Source: Microgenomates group bacterium Gr01-1014_16 (lineage in GTDB: Bacteria > Patescibacteriota > Microgenomatia > CAZETR01 > Amesbacteraceae). From it: a stretch of DNA of 61,746 bases. The notes beneath the pieces are model-generated. The model was not told the origin of the DNA, ran no database searches, and saw nothing but the letters and a program-made list of their open reading frames with translations. The stretch covers positions 1-61,746 of the forward strand of contig VMGA01000001.1 in assembly GCA_007376345.1 (NCBI GenBank), written 5' to 3'. Within the stretch, counting starts at the first letter, position 1. The number at the start of each line of letters is the position of its first letter. Below, piece by piece: positions 1 through 7,500 of this stretch. The position numbers were made by a program, and so were the translations under genes.

Positions 1-3
1 ATG

Positions 4-76
4 TGGACGATGCTGGTCACGATCCAGCGGCCTTCGCAATGTGAATGCGACGCTCTACCAACTGAGCTAATCGTCC
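4..76 (-). tRNA. tRNA-Val (anticodon CAC)
   Basis: Read on the minus strand, 73 nt fold into a full cloverleaf. The acceptor stem GGACGAT/ATCGTCC is 7/7, the D stem is GCTC/GAGC with loop AGTTGGTA, the anticodon stem TCGCA/TGCGA holds loop TTCACAT (anticodon CAC, reading GTG), the variable region is 5 nt and the T stem is GCTGG/CCAGC. CCA is not encoded. The T loop is ATCGTGA, so the usual T54 and A58 are A and T, which is unusual. Its first ten bases are also the end of the GIY-YIG ORF lying upstream. Confidence 0.85.
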
Positions 77-348
77 TCGACCTGATTTATTTGGTTTGAT
101 TTTAAATAGTTCGAAAGGACTTTTTTAAGATGGGTTCTGCCCCAGCCTGTTTTGAAAAATTTCTCCCGAGAGGTGGCATCCTGTTGATTAAGATATCCCT
201 CGAGGAAGATTATTTCAAGCGGTCTTCTATACTTGGTGGCCTCGACTTTGCCTTTATTATGATACTCCAACCTTTCTCTTGGATTATTGGAGTACCCTAT
301 ATAAAGTTTGTTGTCTTTTAGACTTTTTAAGGCGTAAACGAAAAACAT
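67..348 (-). CDS. GIY-YIG domain endonuclease, small single-domain
   Basis: A 93-residue protein consisting of little more than the GIY-YIG nuclease fold (UvrC N-terminal / YhbQ type). Visible are the first motif as FVYAL near residue 3, LYIGYS at 15-20, the catalytic-type Arg24 in NPRERL, His30 and the metal-binding-type Glu62 in SREKFF. Stand-alone proteins of this size are common in CPR bacteria; their substrate is unknown. The ATG lies 2 bp after the anticodon of a broken tRNA-Val, and the last two sense codons plus the TAG stop (GAC GAT TAG) lie inside the following intact tRNA-Val. This placement suggests a selfish or tRNA-targeting element, which is inference. Confidence 0.85.
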   Translation of the reverse strand: MFFVYALKSLKDNKLYIGYSNNPRERLEYHNKGKVEATKYRRPLEIIFLEGYLNQQDATSREKFFKTGWGRTHLKKVLSNYLKSNQINQVEDD

Positions 349-350
349 AG

Positions 351-431
351 GTAAATGCGACGCTCTTCACCCGACTAAATTTTTTGCGAGGCAAAAAACT
401 TTGACGGGTAAACCAACTGAGCTAATCGTCC
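351..431 (-). pseudogene. 5' half of tRNA-Val (anticodon TAC), interrupted
   Basis: The minus strand repeats the 5' half of the neighbouring tRNA-Val: GGACGATTAGCTCAGTTGGT is identical (431-412). After a 45-nt insert it resumes as AGAGCGTCGCATTTAC (366-351), differing from the intact tRNA at one base, the wobble position (T for C), giving anticodon TAC. Identity stops exactly after anticodon position 36, where the GIY-YIG ORF begins. No 3' half follows, so this cannot make a normal tRNA unless something acts in trans. Confidence 0.75.
367..411. repeat. 45-nt palindromic insert in the D loop of the tRNA fragment
   Basis: The insert sits between the GGT of the D loop and the AGAGC of the D stem. 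It is nearly a perfect hairpin: outer arms ACCCG/CGGGT, a partly paired middle, and inner arms TTTTTTGC/GCAAAAAA around a 3-nt loop. It looks like a small palindromic (REP/MITE-like) element; no second copy was found in this window. Confidence 0.6.
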
Positions 432-432
432 G

Positions 433-461
433 TGGACAAATTTTAACATAGCTGTGATAAT
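433..461 (+). promoter_or_regulatory. Sigma70-type promoter of lepB, apparently leaderless
   Basis: TGGACA (433-438), a 17-bp spacer and GATAAT (456-461). The expected start point is 468, which is the second of two adjacent ATG codons of lepB, so the mRNA would have no 5' leader. Confidence 0.6.
440..445 (-). promoter_or_regulatory. -10 box for the tRNA-Val / GIY-YIG transcript
   Basis: TAAAAT on the minus strand is spaced to start transcription near 433, two bases before the first base of the tRNA fragment. No convincing -35 is seen. If active, one transcript would carry the tRNA fragment, the GIY-YIG ORF and the intact tRNA-Val. Confidence 0.4.
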
Positions 462-464
462 GGA

Positions 465-1034
465 ATGATGTTCAGATTAAGGAGGGGAAATATTGCGATT
501 TTGGACGCACTGGAGCCGGTGGTGCTGGCATTTGCCATCTTTATGATGGTGTATCTGTTTTTGTTCCAGCCGCATAAGGTGGACGGGAATTCGATGTACC
601 CTAATTTTCACGACCGGGAGTATATTTTGACGGATAAAATCAGCTACCAAAAGGGCGAGCCGCAGAGGGGCGATGTGGTCGTATTCCACGCGCCGCCGCC
701 GTACACCAGTGATTTTATTAAACGGATAGTGGGCATGCCGGGCGAAACGGTAATGGTCCAATCCGGATTCATATACGTCAACGGGCAGAAATTGATGGAG
801 GTGTATTTGCCGGAAAATTACGTGACTTCAGAAAAGTCGTTTTTGAGAGAGGGGGTGCCTTATAAGATTCCGGAGGGATATTACATGGTGTTTGGGGATA
901 ACCGGGGGTACAGTTCGGACTCGCGTGAATGGGGTCCTATTTCGAAAAAAGCGATCGTGGGAAAGGCCATGATCCGGTATTGGCCGATGGACCGGGTTGG
1001 ATTGATACAACACCAGGAATACGGAATTAAGTGA
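465..1034 (+). CDS. lepB: Signal peptidase I
   Basis: Cleaves signal peptides from exported proteins at the outer face of the membrane. One N-terminal membrane segment (about residues 18-34) is followed by the S26 peptidase domain. The catalytic Ser43 lies in GNSMYP, the general-base Lys86 in IKRIVG, and the conserved GDNR...SSDSREWG box is near residue 145. At 189 aa it is normal for a minimal LepB. Two starts are possible, 465 and 468; the promoter spacing favours 468. It converges on parB, with the two 3' ends overlapping by 8 bp. Confidence 0.95.
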   Translation: MMFRLRRGNIAILDALEPVVLAFAIFMMVYLFLFQPHKVDGNSMYPNFHDREYILTDKISYQKGEPQRGDVVVFHAPPPYTSDFIKRIVGMPGETVMVQSGFIYVNGQKLMEVYLPENYVTSEKSFLREGVPYKIPEGYYMVFGDNRGYSSDSREWGPISKKAIVGKAMIRYWPMDRVGLIQHQEYGIK

Positions 1035-1857
1035 TGGAAGTGATGGCCTTGAAGAGTTTTTGCAAACGCTCTTCTGTGTCTTGTAAATTTCCCTTGAGGA
1101 CGATAAGGAGACGGGTTTCGGCTCGGGAACGGGAGAGCTTGACCTGGTTTTTGGGCTGGCCGCCCAGAGCGTCTTCAATTTCCTGGCGCATGCGGTCGAG
1201 CTCTTCCGATACTTCATGAGCAGGGCGAGATTTTTGGCCGACCGGCTTATCCCCAATGGCGGTGCGCATTTTGCGGGCGAGCTCTTCTGCGCGGCGGACT
1301 GAACCTGACTCCCGGAGAATAATTTTGTAAGCTTCGACAATGAGCCGATGATCGTCTATTGCTGCCAGCGCCCGGGCGTGACCCTCGGAAATCAAACCGG
1401 TGAGAAGGCCGTCTTTGAGGGCATCGGGGAGAGTCAAAAGACGAATCGAGTTGCTGACATAAGCCGGGCTTTTGCCGATTCTTTGGGAAATCACAGTCGT
1501 TGCCAGGCCAAACTCGGAAATGAGGCGGTCAAAGGCCTTGGCTCTGTCGATAGCATTGAGGTCGGAGCGTTGGACATTTTCCACAATGGCCATTTCCAAC
1601 ATGCCCTGGGGAGTGGTTTCTTTGATAATGGTTGGAACGGTTTTAAAACCTGCAAGTTTAGCTGCCCGCCAGCGGCGTTCGCCGGCTATGATTTGGTAAC
1701 CGGCCGGAGTTTTGGCAATTACCAGGGGTTCTAAGATGCCGTGCTCTTTGATGGAGTCGACCAGATCTACCAGTGATTCAGGACTGATGACGCCGCGGGG
1801 TTGAAGCGGATTGGCTTGAAGAGCTTCGATTTCCAAATCGATGATCTGCTGATTCAT
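1027..1857 (-). CDS. parB: ParB/Spo0J-family chromosome partition protein
   Basis: Binds centromere-like parS sites and helps separate chromosomes. The N-terminal ParB/sulfiredoxin-like CTPase domain shows NPLQPR (16-21), GERRWRAAK (59-67) and ENVQRSDL (93-100). A helix-turn-helix follows around residues 110-150 (ISQRIGKSPAYVSNSIRLL). The C-terminal third is charged and probably mediates dimerisation. It is the last gene of the cell-division operon, 1 bp after rpmA. No parA is in this window and no parS site was recognised. Confidence 0.93.
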   Translation of the reverse strand: MNQQIIDLEIEALQANPLQPRGVISPESLVDLVDSIKEHGILEPLVIAKTPAGYQIIAGERRWRAAKLAGFKTVPTIIKETTPQGMLEMAIVENVQRSDLNAIDRAKAFDRLISEFGLATTVISQRIGKSPAYVSNSIRLLTLPDALKDGLLTGLISEGHARALAAIDDHRLIVEAYKIILRESGSVRRAEELARKMRTAIGDKPVGQKSRPAHEVSEELDRMRQEIEDALGGQPKNQVKLSRSRAETRLLIVLKGNLQDTEERLQKLFKAITSIT

Positions 1858-1858
1858 G

Positions 1859-2104
1859 CTACTTTATGGCCAATAACTGACGGCCCTGACGTTTTAGAAA
1901 GGTTAATATGCCCTCTTTTACGGCATACAGGGTAAAGTCGTTGCCCATTTTGACTCCAATTCCGGGATGAAAGGTGCTACCGCGCTGACGAACCAAAATA
2001 TTGCCGGGGTAAACTTTTTCCCCGCCAAAAATCTTGACTCCCAGTCTTTTACCTATCCGGTTCCCTTTTTGTCTGGTGGAACCACCAGCTTTCGTGTGGG
2101 CTAT
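1859..2104 (-). CDS. rpmA: 50S ribosomal protein L27 with an AUA start
   Basis: The minus strand encodes 81 residues typical of L27: an AHTKAGGST start, then KRLGVKIFGGE and PGNILVRQRGS, ending LLAIK. The codon where the initiator Met belongs is ATA. An in-frame TAG lies a few codons upstream, and no ATG, GTG or TTG occurs between it and the AHTK sequence. The gene is therefore missed by start-codon-based ORF finders. It sits between rplU and parB as in many bacteria. Either AUA is used as start or the first base is a sequence error. Confidence 0.88.
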   Translation of the reverse strand: MAHTKAGGSTRQKGNRIGKRLGVKIFGGEKVYPGNILVRQRGSTFHPGIGVKMGNDFTLYAVKEGILTFLKRQGRQLLAIK

Positions 2105-2172
2105 ATTTACAAATTTCTAATTATTCTAATTAACCTAATTATTCTAAAGAATATATTATATTTTCACGAAAA
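2105..2172. repeat. AT-rich spacer with iterated ATTCTAATTA units
   Basis: The 68 bp between rplU and rpmA are almost entirely A/T and repeat a short unit (TTCTAATTATTCTAATTAA, then TAATTATTCTAAAG). This resembles the short iterated phrases found elsewhere in the window. No promoter or ORF is evident. Confidence 0.45.
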
Positions 2173-2436
2173 TCAAGAGGCGGATTTCACGGGCTTTACT
2201 TCGGTGACCTTGAGGCGGTGAAATACAGTCCGGTGACCGATTGTTTTGTGATACCGGCTTTTGGCCTTGTATTTGGAGGTGCGAATCTTGGGACCTTTGA
2301 CCAGACCCAGATTTTCGACCAATACCTGATAAGCCTCCGGGTAAAGGACCCGATCTACCTGTGGCTTTGGAGCCAAAATTTCGAGACCCGGCTCGACTTG
2401 AAATTGTGAGGACCCGATTTTGATTATTGCCTGCAT
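2173..2436 (-). CDS. rplU: 50S ribosomal protein L21
   Basis: Early-assembling large-subunit protein that binds 23S rRNA. At 87 aa it is shorter than the roughly 103 aa of E. coli L21. It keeps the N-terminal strand IIKIGSSQFQVEPG and the basic C-terminal KAKSRYHKTIGHR, the RNA-contacting part. It is followed by rpmA as usual and lies 9 bp after rodA. Confidence 0.92.
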   Translation of the reverse strand: MQAIIKIGSSQFQVEPGLEILAPKPQVDRVLYPEAYQVLVENLGLVKGPKIRTSKYKAKSRYHKTIGHRTVFHRLKVTEVKPVKSAS

Positions 2437-2445
2437 GAGGCTTGA

Positions 2446-3471
2446 TTATACCCGAGAAAAGGTGTTTTGGGAAATGGAATTGATGATACCCAGGTGTATT
2501 CCCAGAGACAATAAAGATGAGCCGCCGTAGGACAGAAACGGCAGTGTTATGCCGGTAACCGGAGCCAAGCCCATGTTCATGGCAATGTTAATGAAAGTTT
2601 GAAAAGCCATAAGAGCGAGGGATGACAGACAAAAGTATGAAGCTGTAGGATGACCCAGACTTTGAGAAATTTTGTATATTTTCCAAAATAGAATTGAGAA
2701 TAAAGCTAAGACGGCTACGACCCCGACGAAACCCAGTTCTTCGGCTAAGGAAGCAAAAATAAAATCAGTATGTCTTTCCGGGAGAAACCGGAGTTGGGAC
2801 TGGGTCCCATGGCCAAGACCACGGCCTAACAGTTGGCCCGAGCCCACAGCAATTTTGGACTGGATAACGTGGTAGCCCTGATCCAGGGGATCCCTGTAGG
2901 GATTGATGTAAGTTTGCAACCGCTCCCGTTGATAGGGCCGAAGGAGAAAAATGTAGAAGGGGATGGCGAGGAGGGAAATAAAAATAAGGGACAGAGCCAC
3001 GGATTTGAGAGAGAAGCGGGAGAGGAGAATGACTAACCAGCCGGAAAAAATGACCAAACTGGTACCCAAGTCAGGCTGGAAAAAAATAATCAGCCAGGGG
3101 AGAACAAAAGCGGGAAATAAAAAAACGGGGTTGGCAAAAAAGGTGGAGAAAGTGTTTAACAAAAATGGTTTGACTATCTCTGACGGTTGGAGTGTATATT
3201 GGCCTATCTGAAGCCATCTGTTTGCACCACGAGAATCAATTCCAAACAGATACGGAGAAACTAGAAACAATAAGGAAATAATGAATATGGGAAGATGTAA
3301 TGACTTAAGTATTGAATAATCCAGTTTTGAAAAAAATAAAAAAAACGCAATTGAAATGAAGGTAAATAAAAGTTGGTTTGTAAATAAATCCGGAGTGATG
3401 CTGCGTAAAACTAATAGTCCTATTATTGTGAGCAAGAGTGCCGGGAGGGCTAACCACCAGTCGATTTTCAT
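2446..3471 (-). CDS. rodA: RodA-type SEDS peptidoglycan polymerase
   Basis: Polymerises lipid II glycan strands during elongation, with a class B penicillin-binding protein as partner. The protein is 341 aa, mostly hydrophobic, with about 9-10 membrane segments. SEDS signatures are visible: FQPDLGTSLV near the middle, YQRERLQTYINP in the large loop, and PFLSYGGSSLLSL near the C-terminus. It overlaps the ileS stop by 4 bp (ATGA), which indicates coupling. It is a second SEDS protein besides ftsW; the RodA assignment rests on similarity and on ftsW being placed elsewhere in the cluster. Confidence 0.9.
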   Translation of the reverse strand: MKIDWWLALPALLLTIIGLLVLRSITPDLFTNQLLFTFISIAFFLFFSKLDYSILKSLHLPIFIISLLFLVSPYLFGIDSRGANRWLQIGQYTLQPSEIVKPFLLNTFSTFFANPVFLFPAFVLPWLIIFFQPDLGTSLVIFSGWLVILLSRFSLKSVALSLIFISLLAIPFYIFLLRPYQRERLQTYINPYRDPLDQGYHVIQSKIAVGSGQLLGRGLGHGTQSQLRFLPERHTDFIFASLAEELGFVGVVAVLALFSILFWKIYKISQSLGHPTASYFCLSSLALMAFQTFINIAMNMGLAPVTGITLPFLSYGGSSLLSLGIHLGIINSISQNTFSRV

Positions 3472-6284
3472 AACAATTCTACTTTGAGCTCCGATCCATA
3501 CTCGATTTTATCTGCCAAAGTATGACGTTTAAGATCTTCAATAGATACCGGGTGTGATGGTAATACTAAATTTATTTTTTGATCAAGCCTGGCCCCTAAT
3601 TCTTTGCGCTTGTCCTGGATTTGGCGAATAAGTTCGCGGGTTTGGCCTTCGGCGATTAATAAATCATCTAACTTTAAATCAAGTTCGACTGATAATTCGT
3701 CTGATTTTTCAAATATAATGTTTTTAATATTAAGTTCGTCGAGAATTAATTTTTCTAATTGGATATTGGATATTGAATTTTGAACATTGACGGTCAGAGA
3801 CCTTAAGGGTTGGCGGACTTTGATGCCGGCGGCTTTGCGCGCGGACAAGCCTAATTCAACAATTTTGCGGACGGTTCGCATTTGCCCGATGAGTTTAAAA
3901 TCGATTTTGCCTACTTTCGGCCAACTGGAAAGGTGGACGGATGTTTCGCCAGTCAGGTTGCGATATATTTCTTCGGATAGATAAGGGGTGAAAGGAGCCA
4001 ATAAAGAACTCAAAGTGCAAAGTGCAAAGTGCAAAACCGAATAACAAGTTTGTTTGTCCGGCCCGTTTGGAGCTGACGGGCCGACGCGGTCGCGGGAACG
4101 GCGGACGTACCAAAGTGACAGGTCATTAACGAAATTTTCGATGGCATGGGAAGCGGTGTAAGCGTCGTATTTATCAAGTGATTTAGTAACGACGGAAATT
4201 GTTTGATTTAAGCGAGAAAGAATCCATTGATCCAAGACTGATTTAGGAGAGGAAATTTTGTTGGGAGAATACTTATCTATATTGGAGTAGGTGACGAAGA
4301 AGTTGTAAATATTCCAGAGCATGAGGTGGAACTGACGACGAGTATCGTTGGCCAGCTCCCAACCGAACAATAAGTTTTGAGTGGGATTTTGGGTAGCAAA
4401 GATCCAACGCATAACGTCTACTCCAGCTTTGTCCGCCCCTTCGTCGAAAGAAATGTAAGTTTTGGGGTTACTTTTGTGCATAATTTCTCCATCCGTCCCG
4501 CAGGCTGATGCAAATCCTAGCACGGTTTTCATTGAGTTGGTTTTGGCCAGGACGGTGCTCATGGCGATGAGGGAATAAAACCAGTTTTTGAACTGACCCG
4601 GAAACGATTCGGTAATAAAATCGGCCGGGAACCAATCGGGCGGGAGTGTAGAAAACGAAACTATGCCAGCGTCCAGCCAGGGGTTGCCGACGTCAGAAAC
4701 CCGGCTAACAACGTTTCCACATTGGGAACATTTGGTTTTTACCTCATCGATCCAAGGGCGGTGAGGAGAATTACCATCGAATTTGTCCCACCCGGTAACA
4801 CATTTGGATTTCAACTCTTCTTTGGAACCAATAACTTCAAAGTGGTGACATGAAGTGCATTCGTAAATCGGCAAGGCCAGGCCCCAATAACGGTTTTTTT
4901 TGGAAATAAGCCAGTCATGCATGTTTTTGAGCCAGTCCAGCTCTCGGTCTAACCCAAAAGCCGGCAGCCATTTGATTTTTTTGGCTATCGCCATCATCTG
5001 TTTCCTGAGAGACTTACCTGTGTCGTCCGGTTTGTCCATACTGATATACCATTCGTCAGCGACTTTCCAAACCAGTTCGGTTTTACAGCGCCAGCAGGCC
5101 GGGTACCTGTGAGTATAATGTTCAGTTTTCAATGTCCAATGTTCAGTTTTGAGATAGTCAAGAATTAGTTCGGGGTGTTTTTTGGCGTTGAGACCGGTGA
5201 GATCACCCAGGCCAGGTAAGTAGTCCGCGTTGTCCGCGATTACGGGAACCATAGGTAGATCAAGCTTTTGACCTAGCTTGAAATCTTCTTCTCCGGCGGA
5301 GACGGCGGTGTGTACTAAGCCGGTACCTTCCTGGCTATTGATAGGCATTATTTTGGAATCGGTGGCAACCACTGTATGAAAAAGCCTATGAGAGGCTGCT
5401 TTTTGAACTGCTTCCAAATTGTCGTATGGACCGGTGTATTTTAGTCCGACTAATTTTTTACCAGAAAGAGTTTTTTGAATAGGAGAAGACGGGAATAACC
5501 TGGATGTAGCATCTGAAGCAACCCAACAGTTTTCCACAAGTGAATAATCAAAGGACGGTTCGACAGCCACGGCAATATTGGCCGGAATCGTCCAGGGAGT
5601 GGTTGTCCAAACCAGTAAAAATTCGCCCGGATTGTTTACAAGGGGAAACTTGAGATATACTGACTCGTGGATTAATTCCTGATAATCTTCGGTGAGAATC
5701 TCGTGTTGTGAAATAGCCGTTTCACAGCGGGGACACCAGGGGACGGAGTCATGGCCTTTGTAAAGCCAACCCCTTTCCCAACAAACTTTGAGGAAATGCC
5801 AGATTGCGTAATTATTGGCATCGGACATGGTGTAATACGAGTTTTCCCAGTCCATGAAGTAGCCCAGTCTTTTGGATTGCTCCGCCTGAATGGCGGAGTA
5901 TTTCATAACCCGGTCTTTGCATTTATTGACGAATTTGTCTACTCCATAGGTTTCAATGTCTTTTTTGGATTTGAAGCCCAAGTCTTTTTCGACTTCGACT
6001 TCTACCCAAAGACCTTGACAGTCAAAGCCATTTTGAAAACGTTGTTTATAGCCTTTGAGATTAAAATACCGCTGCCAGAGGTCTTTGTAAGTCCGGCCCC
6101 AGGCATGGTGGACACCCATGGGGTTGTTGGCGGTTATCGGGCCGTCCAAAAACGAAAACTTCTTTTTGGAGTTGTCGTTTTTGTGCAAATACTTATCCAC
6201 TACACCCGACTCATACCACCACTTGAGAATCTCTTTTTCCAAAGCGGGAAAATCAACCTGCGAAGTGATTGGTTTGAAGGCCAT
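3468..6284 (-). CDS. ileS: Isoleucyl-tRNA synthetase
   Basis: Charges tRNA-Ile. At 938 aa it has the class Ia layout. The HIGH-type motif is NPMGVHHAWG near residue 55. The CP1 editing domain contains WTTTPWTIPANIA near residue 226. Zinc-type cysteine pairs occur near CPRC, CWRC and CTSC/CSQC. The KMSKS loop appears as MHKSNPK, the form I associate with CPR and Chloroflexi enzymes. Three short iterated repeats interrupt the coding sequence (about 3761-3790, 4011-4036 and 5117-5153), adding peptides such as LKTEHWTLKTEH. The gene lies 19 bp after ftsZ. Confidence 0.96.
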   Translation of the reverse strand: MAFKPITSQVDFPALEKEILKWWYESGVVDKYLHKNDNSKKKFSFLDGPITANNPMGVHHAWGRTYKDLWQRYFNLKGYKQRFQNGFDCQGLWVEVEVEKDLGFKSKKDIETYGVDKFVNKCKDRVMKYSAIQAEQSKRLGYFMDWENSYYTMSDANNYAIWHFLKVCWERGWLYKGHDSVPWCPRCETAISQHEILTEDYQELIHESVYLKFPLVNNPGEFLLVWTTTPWTIPANIAVAVEPSFDYSLVENCWVASDATSRLFPSSPIQKTLSGKKLVGLKYTGPYDNLEAVQKAASHRLFHTVVATDSKIMPINSQEGTGLVHTAVSAGEEDFKLGQKLDLPMVPVIADNADYLPGLGDLTGLNAKKHPELILDYLKTEHWTLKTEHYTHRYPACWRCKTELVWKVADEWYISMDKPDDTGKSLRKQMMAIAKKIKWLPAFGLDRELDWLKNMHDWLISKKNRYWGLALPIYECTSCHHFEVIGSKEELKSKCVTGWDKFDGNSPHRPWIDEVKTKCSQCGNVVSRVSDVGNPWLDAGIVSFSTLPPDWFPADFITESFPGQFKNWFYSLIAMSTVLAKTNSMKTVLGFASACGTDGEIMHKSNPKTYISFDEGADKAGVDVMRWIFATQNPTQNLLFGWELANDTRRQFHLMLWNIYNFFVTYSNIDKYSPNKISSPKSVLDQWILSRLNQTISVVTKSLDKYDAYTASHAIENFVNDLSLWYVRRSRDRVGPSAPNGPDKQTCYSVLHFALCTLSSLLAPFTPYLSEEIYRNLTGETSVHLSSWPKVGKIDFKLIGQMRTVRKIVELGLSARKAAGIKVRQPLRSLTVNVQNSISNIQLEKLILDELNIKNIIFEKSDELSVELDLKLDDLLIAEGQTRELIRQIQDKRKELGARLDQKINLVLPSHPVSIEDLKRHTLADKIEYGSELKVELL
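4011..4036. repeat. AAAGTGC microrepeat within ileS
   Basis: A 7-bp unit (CAAAGTG) is iterated three and a half times in the coding sequence and translates as HFALCTL. It belongs to the set of short iterated phrases scattered through this window. Confidence 0.6.
5117..5153. repeat. TTCAATG-type microrepeat within ileS
   Basis: The phrase AATGTTCAGTTTTCAATGTC is followed by a second AATGTTCAGTTTT copy. It encodes two LKTEH units in a loop of the synthetase. Related TTCAATATTCAATG phrases occur at 12166 and 37131. Confidence 0.65.
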
Positions 6285-6303
6285 TAAATGATTTTACATC
6301 AAA

Positions 6304-7461
6304 TCAACGGCCGTGGCGGAGGAAGGCCGGTATGTCGAAGTCGACGGGGGGTTCTTCGGCGTCGGGGGGGACGAATTGGTCGGGAATCTCGGTAGGTGGT
6401 TCAGGAGGTGGAACGCTTTTTGGTTTTTCGGAGACAATGCCGGTAGTTATGCCGGACGGGGCGACCGGGCGGGTGCGGGTAACCATATTGACCAGGCGGG
6501 AGCGGGTTTCGTCGAAGCCTGTGGCTATAACCGTGATTTTCATCTGGTCGATGAGTTTGCCGTTTAAGGCTGCCCCGAAGATAATGTTGGCATCGGCGTC
6601 GGCGGCTTCGGAGATGATCCGGGCGGCTTCGTCCACTTCGGTCATGGTCATATCCGGACCACCTATGATGTTAAACAAAACTCCTTTGGCTCCATCTATG
6701 GAAACTTCCAAGAGCGGAGAAGAAATGGCGGCCCGGGCGGCCATTTGGGCCCGATTATCCCCTACCCCGGACCCAATACCCATAAGAGCCGAGCCGGCGT
6801 CGCGCATAATGGATTTGACGTCGGCAAAATCGACGTTTATCAGGCCGGGGACGGTAATAATGTCAGAAATGCCCTCGACGCCTTGAGTTAAAACCGAATC
6901 GGCCACCCGGAAGGCTTCGAGAAGGGTCATCTTGCGATCGACGACGTCCAGGAGGCGCTGATTGGGGATGACAATTAATGTATCGACTTTGCTCTTGAGG
7001 TTTTCGATGCCCTCTTCGGCGTTGACCATCCGGCGGGCGCCTTCAAAAGCAAAGGGTTTGGTAACAATGGCGACTGTTAAGGCTCCGACTTCTTTGGCCA
7101 CCTCGGCAATAACCGGAGCGGCCCCCGTGCCCGTACCGCCGCCCATGCCGGCAGTAATAAAAACCATATCCGAGTCTATCAAGTACTCTTTAATTTTTTC
7201 CCGAGATTCTTCAGCCGCCTGCAATCCAATATCAGGATTACCCCCAGAACCTAATCCTTTGGTCAAATTATCGCCGATTTGGATTTTGACGTTGGCAAGA
7301 TTGGTGAGAAGAACCTGGGCATCGGTATTGACGGTAATAAAATCCACGCCGGTTATTGTACCGCTTTGAATCATGGAGTTGAGGGCATTGCCGCCTCCGC
7401 CACCGACACCTATAACTTTTATTTTGGCAAATCTGCCGACGTCCGGTTTAACTAAAGCCAT
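6304..7461 (-). CDS. ftsZ: Cell division protein FtsZ
   Basis: Tubulin-like GTPase that forms the Z-ring. From the ATG at 7461 the protein begins [15 protein letters not shown], the family's usual N-terminus, so this start is preferred over a TTG at 7497. Visible are the [10 protein letters not shown] loop, the tubulin signature [10 protein letters not shown], a proline/acid-rich linker and the C-terminal peptide [10 protein letters not shown] that binds FtsA. The protein is 385 aa. It follows ftsA after 39 bp. Confidence 0.97.
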   Translation of the reverse strand: MALVKPDVGRFAKIKVIGVGGGGGNALNSMIQSGTITGVDFITVNTDAQVLLTNLANVKIQIGDNLTKGLGSGGNPDIGLQAAEESREKIKEYLIDSDMVFITAGMGGGTGTGAAPVIAEVAKEVGALTVAIVTKPFAFEGARRMVNAEEGIENLKSKVDTLIVIPNQRLLDVVDRKMTLLEAFRVADSVLTQGVEGISDIITVPGLINVDFADVKSIMRDAGSALMGIGSGVGDNRAQMAARAAISSPLLEVSIDGAKGVLFNIIGGPDMTMTEVDEAARIISEAADADANIIFGAALNGKLIDQMKITVIATGFDETRSRLVNMVTRTRPVAPSGITTGIVSEKPKSVPPPEPPTEIPDQFVPPDAEEPPVDFDIPAFLRHGR

Positions 7462-7500
7462 ATAGTAAGGGCAGGAGCTGCGCCGATTGTACCACAAGAC

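Noticed and set aside
75-431. Group I intron with homing endonuclease in tRNA-Val
   Set aside because: The ORF fills the whole interval, leaving no room for a catalytic core, and no 3' exon follows; a complete second tRNA stands there instead.
480-487. AGGAGGGG at the lepB start as a Shine-Dalgarno site for a downstream start
   Set aside because: No ATG, GTG or TTG lies at a suitable distance, and starting later would remove part of the N-terminus; the bases encode Arg-Arg-Gly.
4011-4036. CRISPR-like or direct-repeat array
   Set aside because: The repeated units are 7-10 bp without spacers and lie within coding frames; no array of 25-40 bp repeats with unique spacers was seen anywhere in the window.
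4200-4520. KMSKS motif of IleRS reads MHKS
   Set aside because: I first took it for a damaged active site, but MHKS-type loops are, to my knowledge, usual in IleRS of CPR and related bacteria, and the rest of the protein is intact.
7462-7497. Longer FtsZ N-terminus from a TTG at 7497
   Set aside because: The added residues ([12 protein letters not shown]) are unlike FtsZ, and the ATG at 7461 gives the family's standard start.
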